Shown: positions 15,437 to 20,887 of the stretch, one piece after another | Numbering within the stretch: position 1 is the stretch's first letter | Layout: every line of letters begins with the position of its first letter | IMG/VR virus record: IMGVR_UViG_3300046011_000954 | Coordinates: 1 to 26,061 of that record | Reading direction: 5' to 3' (one strand) | Source of the DNA: a virus | Length of the DNA stretch: 26,061 nt | Program-made: the position numbers and the translations under genes | Notes under the pieces: generated by a model | Seen by the model: only the letters and a program-made list of their open reading frames with translations | What the model was told of the DNA's origin: nothing | The model's database searches: none

Positions 15437-15482
15437 TAGGATTTGCGAGTTTAAGGAAGTGGTTAAGTCATTTCAGAAGTAG
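15330..15482 (+). CDS. Small basic protein encoded in an overlapping frame
   Basis: 50 residues, ATG 15330 to TAG 15480-15482, not in frame with the 15236 gene that it overlaps by 107 nt. The peptide reads MKKKQTLTEIPQITYNSVGR, then PKINNAKMVKALIPIDRICE and a final FKEVVKSFQK. The 'GRPK' turn and the helical 'ALIPIDRICEFKEVVKSFQ' end look like a small genuine phage protein, perhaps nucleic-acid binding. It fills an otherwise empty region up to the next gene. Its function is unknown. Confidence 0.5.
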   Translation: MKKKQTLTEIPQITYNSVGRPKINNAKMVKALIPIDRICEFKEVVKSFQK

Positions 15483-15486
15483 CTAC

Positions 15487-15499
15487 TAACGGCTAAATA
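15487..15499 (+). repeat. Leader repeat copy 1 (TAACGGCTAAATA)
   Basis: TAACGGCTAAATA lies 10 bp before the ATGGG start at 15509. A near-identical 13-mer (TAACGACTAAATA, one difference) lies 9 bp before the ATGGG start at 15827. It suggests that the leader was duplicated with the gene. Confidence 0.45.
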
Positions 15500-15508
15500 T
15501 AGATAATT

Positions 15509-15778
15509 ATGGGAATGAAAAGTGATACATACCAAACTAGAGTTTGTGGACATCATCCAGAAACTTGCACTTGCAGAGATTTAGACATTGCAATCAAATT
15601 AGAAGAAATAACTAGAGAAGAACGTGAATCTGAGTTAAAAAAATTGCGAGTAACCGATGTTAGTGGGCAAAGCGAACTGTTAGAGTCTTTTGTTAAGTTT
15701 GTTAATGAAAGGCAATTTAATAAGTTTCAAATATGTTTAGACGAAGTGGAGTTGTTTTTAGACTCTAATTGCACCTAA
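15509..15778 (+). CDS. Hypothetical protein, duplicated module copy 1, Cys/His-rich N-terminus
   Basis: 89 residues from the ATGGG start. Residues about 12-23 (CGHHPETCTC) form a compact Cys/His cluster that could bind a metal. The core ESELKKLRVTDVSGQSELL (about 40-58) is shared with the protein from 15827, and the underlying DNA is 54/56 identical. The C-terminal part (FVKFVNERQFNKFQICLDEV) is helical and unlike the second copy. Short proteins with a 'VTDVS' core followed by a helix are common in flavobacterial phages, function unknown. Confidence 0.55.
   Translation: MGMKSDTYQTRVCGHHPETCTCRDLDIAIKLEEITREERESELKKLRVTDVSGQSELLESFVKFVNERQFNKFQICLDEVELFLDSNCT
15626..15681 (+). repeat. 56-bp direct repeat, copy 1
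   Basis: From GAATCTGAGTT to GCGAACTGTT; identical to 15941-15996 except for two G/A changes. It lies within coding sequence and covers the LKKLRVTDVS core. Sequence on both sides has diverged completely. Confidence 0.9.
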
Positions 15779-15805
15779 CGGTTTTCGGCTACTCGTCAGA
15801 TTTTT

Positions 15806-15818
15806 TAACGACTAAATA
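15806..15818 (+). repeat. Leader repeat copy 2 (TAACGACTAAATA)
   Basis: Second copy of the leader 13-mer, ending 8 bp before the ATG at 15827. Just upstream (15776-15789) is another CTAACGG followed by CGGCTA, so the leader may itself be partly repeated. Confidence 0.4.
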
Positions 15819-15826
15819 AATATAAA

Positions 15827-16090
15827 ATGGGAAAAAGATTTACAGAAGGAATTGCATTTGATGGTACTGCAATATTAGATAATGGTAAACCGATCACAAT
15901 AACTGAAATATTAAATAACTTAAATCGACTTGACAAGGTAGAATCTAAGTTAAAAAAATTGCGAGTAACCGATGTTAGTAGGCAAAGCGAACTGTTGTTT
16001 GCATTCATAGCAGAAATTAAATCGGAGTTTGCAGACCAAAATTGGGATTACCTTGATTTCATTGCTGAAAGGGTAATAGGCAAACAATAG
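15827..16090 (+). CDS. Hypothetical protein, duplicated module copy 2
   Basis: 87 residues from an ATGGG start. The N-terminus (RFTEGIAFDGTAILDNGKPI) is unlike copy 1 and lacks its Cys/His cluster, while residues about 39-57 (ESKLKKLRVTDVSRQSELL) are almost identical to it. The end (FADQNWDYLDFIAERVIGKQ) is helical. The two genes look like a shared core with exchanged ends, as produced by recombination within the repeat. It is the last gene of this operon; a structured gap and terminator follow. Confidence 0.55.
   Translation: MGKRFTEGIAFDGTAILDNGKPITITEILNNLNRLDKVESKLKKLRVTDVSRQSELLFAFIAEIKSEFADQNWDYLDFIAERVIGKQ
15941..15996 (+). repeat. 56-bp direct repeat, copy 2
   Basis: Partner of 15626-15681, with differences only at an A/G after GAATCT and at the GTAGG/GTGGG position. 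Start-to-start spacing is 315 bp, a multiple of three, so recombination between copies would fuse the two genes in frame. Confidence 0.9.
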
Positions 16091-16108
16091 CTGCTAACTT
16101 ACTTATTG

Positions 16109-16153
16109 TCGCTATATTGCGTATTTAACACACAACGTATGTTGTATATGCGA
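16109..16153 (+). other. Structured intergenic element, two nested inverted repeats
   Basis: Inner hairpin ACAAC-GTAT-GTTGT (16132-16145) lies inside a pairing of TCGCTATA (16109-16116) with TATA-t-GCGA (16145-16153, one bulge; it shares base 16145 with the inner stem). It precedes the terminator at 16159. It may be an RNA structure or a protein-binding site; unassigned. Confidence 0.3.
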
Positions 16154-16158
16154 TACTC

Positions 16159-16194
16159 AAATAACCGTTCTAATATAGTTCGGTTATTTTTTTT
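16159..16194 (+). terminator. Intrinsic terminator between early operons
   Basis: AATAACCG pairs with CGGTTATT across a 13-nt loop (TTCTAATATAGTT), followed by a run of nine T ending at 16194. It closes the operon that began at 13873. Confidence 0.8.
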
Positions 16195-16225
16195 GTGAAT
16201 TATTTTAAAAATAATGTGAATAAAG

Positions 16226-16256
16226 TTTGTTTATGTAAAATATGTGTGTAACTTTG
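16226..16256 (+). promoter_or_regulatory. Second early promoter, both elements present
   Basis: TTTG (16226-16229), 19-bp spacer, then TAACTTTG (16249-16256): a complete Bacteroidota promoter, 28 nt before the ATG at 16285. It is among the best promoters in the window. Confidence 0.8.
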
Positions 16257-16284
16257 CAGAATACAAAACGAAATACTAAAAATT

Positions 16285-16545
16285 ATGATGAGTAACAAAT
16301 GGATAACGGCAAATGAGATTTACAAACCAACTATTAAACAAGTTGATAGAAGCAAAATGATTTACAGAACTTCAGATGGTTTTGAGGCATTTGTAGTAGG
16401 TGAATGCACTTATGAAAATGAAAATGACTGCTGGATAATTGAAGGAAATGGAGTTAAATCAAAAGTATGGAAACATACAACAAAAAATTCAATCAAAAGA
16501 GTTTCTGCAGATTATGAATTAAAGAAATTTAATAGTTCAATATAA
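16285..16545 (+). CDS. Hypothetical early protein
   Basis: 86 residues, start in the AAAAATTATG context (a second ATG follows at 16288). First gene after the promoter at 16249. The sequence (TDGFEAFVVGECTYENENDC-like core, WIIEGNGVKSKVWKHTTKNS) suggests a small beta-rich protein. No known domain is recognised. It shares the 'DGFEAFV' flavour with the first gene of the preceding operon (13908), but that may be coincidence. Confidence 0.5.
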   Translation: MMSNKWITANEIYKPTIKQVDRSKMIYRTSDGFEAFVVGECTYENENDCWIIEGNGVKSKVWKHTTKNSIKRVSADYELKKFNSSI

Positions 16546-16724
16546 TGAATGCTAAAAAATATTTAAAAAGTAAAAAAATTAATAATACTAAATATATAAT
16601 TAATTCAGATGATGAAAAAATATATTTAGATAAATTATTAAATGAGTATGCAGAAATATGTGAATTTAAAAGAATTTTAATACAACAAAACAAAAATTTT
16701 CAAGAAAGTAAAAATAGATTTTAA
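16545..16724 (+). CDS. Small hypothetical protein, Lys/Asn-rich
   Basis: 59 residues, ATG sharing one base with the preceding stop (TAATG). MNAKKYLKSKKINNTKYIIN, then a helical stretch (DEKIYLDKLLNEYAEICEFK) and a basic, Gln/Asn-rich end. The stop-start overlap and the absence of any other frame here support it. The helix may dimerise; function unknown. Confidence 0.5.
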   Translation: MNAKKYLKSKKINNTKYIINSDDEKIYLDKLLNEYAEICEFKRILIQQNKNFQESKNRF

Positions 16725-16744
16725 ACAACTAAAAACAAATTATT

Positions 16745-16900
16745 ATGAAAACATTAAGAATCGCTCGCACAGTATTACCAAAAGACAAACCCGAAAATTT
16801 CAATCAATGGTCGATGTATTTCTTCGGATTATATGCTGTAGAATTGGCGAAAGTAAAAAAGGGATGGGATAAAAATAGTTACACACCAAAAATTAAATAA
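16745..16900 (+). CDS. Small hypothetical protein
   Basis: 51 residues from an AATTATTATG start, ending 2 nt before the next gene. MKTLRIARTVLPKDKPENFN, then WSMYFFGLYAVELAKVKKGW and a basic tail. Codon pattern and start context match neighbouring genes. A central aromatic stretch (WSMYFFGLYAV) could be a buried helix; it is probably too short and mixed for a membrane span. No function is evident. Confidence 0.5.
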   Translation: MKTLRIARTVLPKDKPENFNQWSMYFFGLYAVELAKVKKGWDKNSYTPKIK

Positions 16901-16902
16901 TT

Positions 16903-17328
16903 ATGAAAAACTTACAAATGTTGAAAGATTTAGGTTTAGAACTTAATATCTTACAAGCTATAAGATTTAACAAAAAGATAGAGTTTGATTTAGATGGTTT
17001 AGATAAGTTTGTAGACGATGTTCTAAACTACGAACCAGTTGAGGAAGTAGAAACGGAGCAAACACCAATTAAACTACTAGATTTGATTGATTTGTATGGA
17101 CTTAAAGGACGAAGCAGAAAACAGATGCTAGTTTATAATAGAATGGTTTTAGCTAACTATCTAAAAGAAAATACAACAATGACATTGCAATTTATCGGTA
17201 GCTTCTTTGATTTACAACACGATACTATTATTTACTATTTAGCACAGTATAATAGATTGAAAACGGATAAGTACTTCAAAGAATGTACACAGAATTTAAG
17301 AAACGATTTAAGAAATATCAAACTGTAA
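16903..17328 (+). CDS. DnaA domain IV-like DNA-binding protein (no ATPase domain)
   Basis: 141 residues. The C-terminal half (about 72-125), GRSRKQMLVYNRMVLANYLK followed by 'TTMTLQFIGSFFDLQHDTII' and YYLAQY, follows the DnaA C-terminal helix-turn-helix: the basic entry helix, the 'S/T-L-x-x-I-G-x-x-F' element and the 'x-H-x-T-x-x-Y/H' signature. The N-terminal half is acidic and unrecognised, and no AAA+ motif is present. Such truncated DnaA-like proteins occur in phages and could bind DnaA boxes or act as repressors. It is in an accessory operon, away from the replication genes. Confidence 0.65.
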   Translation: MKNLQMLKDLGLELNILQAIRFNKKIEFDLDGLDKFVDDVLNYEPVEEVETEQTPIKLLDLIDLYGLKGRSRKQMLVYNRMVLANYLKENTTMTLQFIGSFFDLQHDTIIYYLAQYNRLKTDKYFKECTQNLRNDLRNIKL

Positions 17329-17342
17329 AAACAAAAACAATT

Positions 17343-17789
17343 ATGAAAAAGAACATTTTAACATTAGGAGCTTTAATATTAGCTAACGTATCATTAGCAC
17401 AATGGACGAATAAAAACATTAATAACGGATTTGACGAACCGTATAAAATATGTCATACAAAAGAAAATAATAAAGCAGTTTTGAAACTTGAAAATGTAGA
17501 TGGTGAAGTAGCTTTTTATTTACAAGGTGGTTACTTTTGCGATGATTATTTAAATGTAGATATTTCATTAATGGTAAATGGTATTTGGAAAAGGTACTCA
17601 GTTACTGGAGAGAAAAGCACAGATAGTAAAGCAGTCTTTTTAATTAACGATTTAACAAATAGTGAAATGGTTATAGACTTCTTAAATTCAACTTCAATAA
17701 AATTAAGAGTAAATGAAACATATTGCGAAACTGAGTATTATCAATTCAATATGTCAGGAAGTACATCAGCATATAATTTTATTAAATAA
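17343..17789 (+). CDS. Exported protein with Sec signal peptide, unknown function
   Basis: 148 residues from ATG 17343 (ACAATTATG); an in-frame ATG at 17283 would overlap the previous gene and put 20 charged residues before the signal, so it is rejected. The first 19 residues are a textbook signal peptide: KKN, a hydrophobic core (ILTLGALILANVSLA) and a plausible signal peptidase I site after Ala19. The mature part is beta-rich with three Cys and several Asn/Thr/Tyr-rich strands, and has no catalytic motif that I recognise. Export of an early phage product suggests action at the envelope, for example blocking superinfection. Confidence 0.6.
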   Translation: MKKNILTLGALILANVSLAQWTNKNINNGFDEPYKICHTKENNKAVLKLENVDGEVAFYLQGGYFCDDYLNVDISLMVNGIWKRYSVTGEKSTDSKAVFLINDLTNSEMVIDFLNSTSIKLRVNETYCETEYYQFNMSGSTSAYNFIK

Positions 17790-17797
17790 TTAAGATT

Positions 17798-18124
17798 ATG
17801 AAAGACGTAAAACAAATCAAATACAAAAGACAGTTAGCGAGAGAGTACAGAAAACAGTTATACTTGTCAGACAAACATAGTTTCGACGTAAAAGCGTGTG
17901 TAGTTGCGGGATGCCTACCTGTATTTATTGAGTACTTAGAAGAACTTAATAAAGTATTTCCCGAACATTATACTAAAGAAGTTATTAAGGTGCTTAATCA
18001 GAATATAAACAGTATATTCTACAAATGTCCCGAAGATGAAAAAGTAGAAGTAGCAGAGCAAATGAATAAGATTACACTATCATTTGAAGAATGGATTGAA
18101 AATAATTTTAAAGATGCAGAATAA
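17798..18124 (+). CDS. Hypothetical helical protein
   Basis: 108 residues, 8 nt after the exported protein, AGATTATG start. Strongly basic N-terminus (KYKRQLAREYRKQLYLSDKH), then helices with two Cys and an acidic C-terminus. No recognised domain. The basic start could bind nucleic acid, an inference only. It ends 1 nt before the next gene. Confidence 0.5.
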   Translation: MKDVKQIKYKRQLAREYRKQLYLSDKHSFDVKACVVAGCLPVFIEYLEELNKVFPEHYTKEVIKVLNQNINSIFYKCPEDEKVEVAEQMNKITLSFEEWIENNFKDAE

Positions 18125-18125
18125 T

Positions 18126-18350
18126 ATGGAAGATTTAAGTAGAGAGATTCGCTTCAAATGTTTTTTACATAGCGAAGGAAACAACAAGCACCGTAAACTA
18201 GTAACGTTTTACAAATCAATTAAGAGCATTAAACACGATGCCTATGGTAATTACATTCGCTCAATGGTTACTATGAAGCATAATAAACGTGAGCTATTCG
18301 GTTTCAACATTACCAATTTTAAAAGTAAATACATTAACGATGAAGAATAA
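18126..18350 (+). CDS. Small basic hypothetical protein
   Basis: 74 residues from ATG 18126; a longer frame from TTG 18084 lies inside the previous gene. It is rich in Lys, Arg and His (HSEGNNKHRKLVTFYKSIKS), with a probable small alpha/beta fold. It overlaps the methyltransferase start by 11 nt and is translated with it. Function unknown. Confidence 0.5.
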   Translation: MEDLSREIRFKCFLHSEGNNKHRKLVTFYKSIKSIKHDAYGNYIRSMVTMKHNKRELFGFNITNFKSKYINDEE

Positions 18351-18999
18351 AGCAGAACTAACAATAACAAACGAGGATAATATGCAGTTAATGGCTCGTT
18401 ACCCTGATAACTATTTTGATTTAGCTATTGTAGACCCGCCTTATGGTATAAATATGGATGGTGGAAACATTGGTGGAAACAACGCAACTAAAGCGACTAA
18501 CTACACAAAAAAGAATTGGGATATTTCCGCACCTAATGAAGATTATTTTATTGAATTAAAAAGAGTTTCAAAAAATGTTATTATTTGGGGTGCAAATCAT
18601 TTTATAGAAAACATACCTAAATCAAATAGCAGTTGTTGGATTGTATGGGATAAGGAAAATAGTGGTAATTTTGCAGATTGTGAGTTAGCTTATACAAGTT
18701 TTAATACTGCAGTTAGAATGTTTTCTTTTAGATGGAATGGGATGCTACAAGGTAATATGAAAAACAAAGAAATTCGTATTCATCCAACACAAAAACCTGC
18801 AGCACTTTATAAATGGATATTAGATAAATACGCAAAACAAGGCGATAAAATACTTGATACACATTTAGGGAGTGGAAGTATTGCTATTGCGTGCCACGAT
18901 TACGGATTCGACTTAACAGCTTGTGAGTTGGATAAAGAATATTTTGACAAAGCTATGGAGCGAATTAATAACCACAGAAAACAATTAACTATGTTCTAA
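18340..18999 (+). CDS. DNA methyltransferase (adenine-N6 or cytosine-N4), DPPY type
   Basis: 219 residues from ATG 18340; a GTG at 18289 would extend it into the previous gene. Catalytic motif IV is DPPY (32-35). IHPTQKP (147-153) is the usual conserved element before motif I, and the SAM-binding motif I is DTHLGSGS (173-180) near the C-terminus. DPPY before the glycine-rich motif places it in the beta-like order. There is no restriction endonuclease beside it, so it is an orphan enzyme, probably protecting phage DNA or marking it for replication. Target sequence cannot be read from the protein. It is the last gene before the terminator at 19065. Confidence 0.9.
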   Translation: MKNKAELTITNEDNMQLMARYPDNYFDLAIVDPPYGINMDGGNIGGNNATKATNYTKKNWDISAPNEDYFIELKRVSKNVIIWGANHFIENIPKSNSSCWIVWDKENSGNFADCELAYTSFNTAVRMFSFRWNGMLQGNMKNKEIRIHPTQKPAALYKWILDKYAKQGDKILDTHLGSGSIAIACHDYGFDLTACELDKEYFDKAMERINNHRKQLTMF

Positions 19000-19064
19000 T
19001 TGCGTATTGTTCGGATTAGAATAAAAAAATAAAACTTTTCTTATTTCCTTTATATTAAGTTTTG

Positions 19065-19093
19065 ACCTCGTTATTAATTTAGCGAGGTTTTTT
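19065..19093 (+). terminator. Intrinsic terminator after the methyltransferase gene
   Basis: ACCTCGTTA (19065-19073) pairs with TAGCGAGGT (19080-19088, one G-U pair) around loop TTAATT, then six T. It shares loop and stem plan with the head-operon terminator at 6118. Confidence 0.85.
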
Positions 19094-19133
19094 AATTTAA
19101 ATGATTAATTTCGTTTAAGATAATTAAAAGACT

Positions 19134-20303
19134 ATGATAGAGAATATTGAACGGATAATGGAGCTTTACAGTTCCAACAATAACAAGCGAGAAACTGGAA
19201 GGGTAATTTGCAAGGAAAATAACTTAGTTTGGACTGAAAACATTCAACGAAACATATCGAAGCTAATCAGTAGGAGAGTAGATAAAGGAATACTTGCAGA
19301 GTGCGAAACGGTTGGAATAGATATTGACAAGGTTAAGCATTATTGGTACAAGGGTAAAAACTATTCGATTAATGTTAAGGGTGAAGAAAACAACGATAAG
19401 GATTTAGACTTTGACAAAGTTATTTCTGAGTGTATGCAATCATACAATAAACAACCATTAATAAAACTTAACACTAAATCAGAAACAATAGACCGTTTAG
19501 TTTATACCGATGTGCATACTGGAATGGATGCTTCTAGAGGTGGTTTATCATTGTACCCAGTTGAATGGAACGGTGAAATGTTGTTAGAAAATATCAAACT
19601 AATGGCTGAATTTACCATTAAAAATAAACAATCAGATATTCTTTACATAGATGAATTAGGCGATTATATGGACGGTTGGGATGGTGAAACAACTAGAGGT
19701 GGGCATAAACTACCACAAAATATGAGTAACGAAATTGCGTTTGATTTTGGTTTAAAAGCTAAAGTTTTATTAGTTGATATTCTACAAAGTGAATTTAAAC
19801 ATATAATTTGTAATAATATTTGTGAAGATAATCATTCTGGAGCATTCGGTTATGTAGTTAATTCTGCATTTAAAAGTGTTATAGAGCATAAATACAATAA
19901 TGTTGAGATAATCAATCATAGAAAATTTTTAAACTTCTACAAGATACAAGACAGAATGATAGTTTTAACTCATGGAAAAGATGCACGAAACTTGAAATTC
20001 GGATTTAAACCACAATTAGACCCACGACAAATAGAAAAGATAGACCAATTTTTAAAGAATTATAGCATTTACAACAACTGTAAATACATAACTTTCTCAA
20101 AAGGTGATAGCCATCAATGTTTATTCGATATGTGTTCTAGTGATGATTTTGACTATTTCAATTATCCAGCTCTTTCACCTAGTTCAGAATGGGTTCAAAC
20201 GAATTTTAAGAGAGGTAGGCGAGGTTTTGTTTTAGAACATATCAAAGATAATGGAGCTAGGGTAGTGGTAGAGCCTTATTTTTTTAGTAAATTAGAATAT
20301 TAA
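19134..20303 (+). CDS. Calcineurin-like metallophosphoesterase with N-terminal DNA-binding-like domain
   Basis: 389 residues. Metal-site residues of the family follow in order: DVH (Asp126, His128), GDYMD (Asp177, Asp180), DNH (Asn233, His234), LTHGK (His280) and GDSH (His327). The protein would hydrolyse phosphomono- or diesters, possibly DNA, RNA or nucleotides. Residues 1-70 (MELYSSNNNKRETGRVICKE, then QRNISKLISRRV) look like a helix-turn-helix or winged-helix domain, so it may act on nucleic acid. Similar enzymes are common in Bacteroidota phages. It is followed after 9 nt by a small conserved protein and preceded by a terminator. Confidence 0.75.
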   Translation: MIENIERIMELYSSNNNKRETGRVICKENNLVWTENIQRNISKLISRRVDKGILAECETVGIDIDKVKHYWYKGKNYSINVKGEENNDKDLDFDKVISECMQSYNKQPLIKLNTKSETIDRLVYTDVHTGMDASRGGLSLYPVEWNGEMLLENIKLMAEFTIKNKQSDILYIDELGDYMDGWDGETTRGGHKLPQNMSNEIAFDFGLKAKVLLVDILQSEFKHIICNNICEDNHSGAFGYVVNSAFKSVIEHKYNNVEIINHRKFLNFYKIQDRMIVLTHGKDARNLKFGFKPQLDPRQIEKIDQFLKNYSIYNNCKYITFSKGDSHQCLFDMCSSDDFDYFNYPALSPSSEWVQTNFKRGRRGFVLEHIKDNGARVVVEPYFFSKLEY

Positions 20304-20312
20304 CCTTAAAAT

Positions 20313-20528
20313 ATGGGAAAGATAATACTAGAGTTCGACAGTATCGAAGAGCAAGACGAAGCGAGAAGCGCTATTGATGGAACGAAATGGAAAAATGTAA
20401 TTTGGGAACTAGAACAACATTACAGAGGTGTATATAAGTACTCAGAAGTTGGTAGCGAGATTGATGAAGCGGAACGAGTGAGGGAGAAAATTAGAGAAAT
20501 TTTAGAAAATAATGAGTTGATTTTGTAA
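20313..20528 (+). CDS. Small conserved phage protein
   Basis: 71 residues. The pattern 'FDSIEEQDEARSAIDGTKWK' then 'IWELEQHYRGVYKYSE' matches a small family widespread in phages (EADEARIAINGxKWxxxLWxLDQxLRxxxKY), generally helical, function unknown. It is co-transcribed with the phosphoesterase. Its 3' end contains the TTTG of the downstream promoter at 20522. Confidence 0.6.
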   Translation: MGKIILEFDSIEEQDEARSAIDGTKWKNVIWELEQHYRGVYKYSEVGSEIDEAERVREKIREILENNELIL

Positions 20529-20554
20529 ATATTAAAAAATAATAGTTATATTTG
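20522..20554 (+). promoter_or_regulatory. Promoter of the structured RNA and replication operon
   Basis: TTTG (20522-20525), 21-bp spacer, then TATATTTG (20547-20554), a full Bacteroidota promoter. Transcription should start near A20558, 2 nt before the first hairpin of the RNA. Confidence 0.8.
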
Positions 20555-20557
20555 TAC

Positions 20558-20654
20558 ACGAAGCGTAGGAAACTTCCAAAGAAATTTAATAACAACAACA
20601 AATAAAGTCAAGTTCAAAAGGTAATCCTACGCACCTTTTAGCTTGGCTTTTTTG
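20558..20654 (+). ncRNA. Structured leader or small RNA with complementary hairpin loops, terminator-like 3' end
   Basis: Hairpin 1: GAAG (20560-20563) with CTTC (20573-20576), loop CGTAGGAAA. An A-rich single-stranded stretch of about 27 nt follows. Hairpin 2: AAAGTCAAG (20604-20612) with CTTGGCTTT (20642-20650), an internal loop TTC/AG, then AAAAGGT (20616-20622) with ACCTTTT (20633-20639), and a 10-nt loop AATCCTACGC, followed by T through 20653. Bases 20563-20570 (GCGTAGGA) are perfectly complementary to 20625-20632 (TCCTACGC), joining the two loops; pairing at G20563 would compete with hairpin 1. The second hairpin plus T-run looks like an intrinsic terminator ahead of the next gene, so this could be a terminated small RNA or an attenuator. 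I cannot assign an Rfam family. Confidence 0.6.
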
Positions 20655-20675
20655 TTGGAAATAATTTTATTTATT

Positions 20676-20885
20676 ATGATTTACAAATTTAATGATTATG
20701 AAAGAGGAACTACTTTAGAAGTTCAATTGTACAATGAGGATAATCAACCACCTCAAGATGATGAGTATGTAGAAATTCAATTATGTAATGAATCTACTGA
20801 GGAGTTAATAACAATTGATTTAAGTAAAAAACAACTATTTAAATTAATTGGAGCATTACACTGTATTCAAAAAGAAATGAAATAG
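20676..20885 (+). CDS. Small acidic hypothetical protein, first gene of replication operon
   Basis: 69 residues from ATG 20676 in the TTTATTATG context; a TTG at 20643 would start inside the terminator-like hairpin. It is acidic (YNEDNQPPQDDEYVEIQLCN) with a helical end (LSKKQLFKLIGALHCIQKEM). It lies 22 nt after the T-run of the structured RNA, so its translation depends on read-through of that hairpin. Function unknown. Confidence 0.55.
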   Translation: MIYKFNDYERGTTLEVQLYNEDNQPPQDDEYVEIQLCNESTEELITIDLSKKQLFKLIGALHCIQKEMK

Positions 20886-20887
20886 TT

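Noticed and set aside
15480-16190. Integron-like cassette array with attC sites
   Set aside because: CTAAC-containing leaders recur, but no complete RYYYAAC...GTTRRRY pair with foldable arms and no integrase were found; a simple duplication explains the data.
17283-17342. Upstream ATG start for the exported protein
   Set aside because: It would overlap the previous gene by 46 nt and bury the signal peptide behind 20 mostly charged residues.
19105-19113. Promoter TAATTTCG before the phosphoesterase gene
   Set aside because: It deviates from TAnnTTTG at the penultimate base and has no convincing -33 element; a promoter after the terminator at 19065 is needed, but this one is not certain enough to list.
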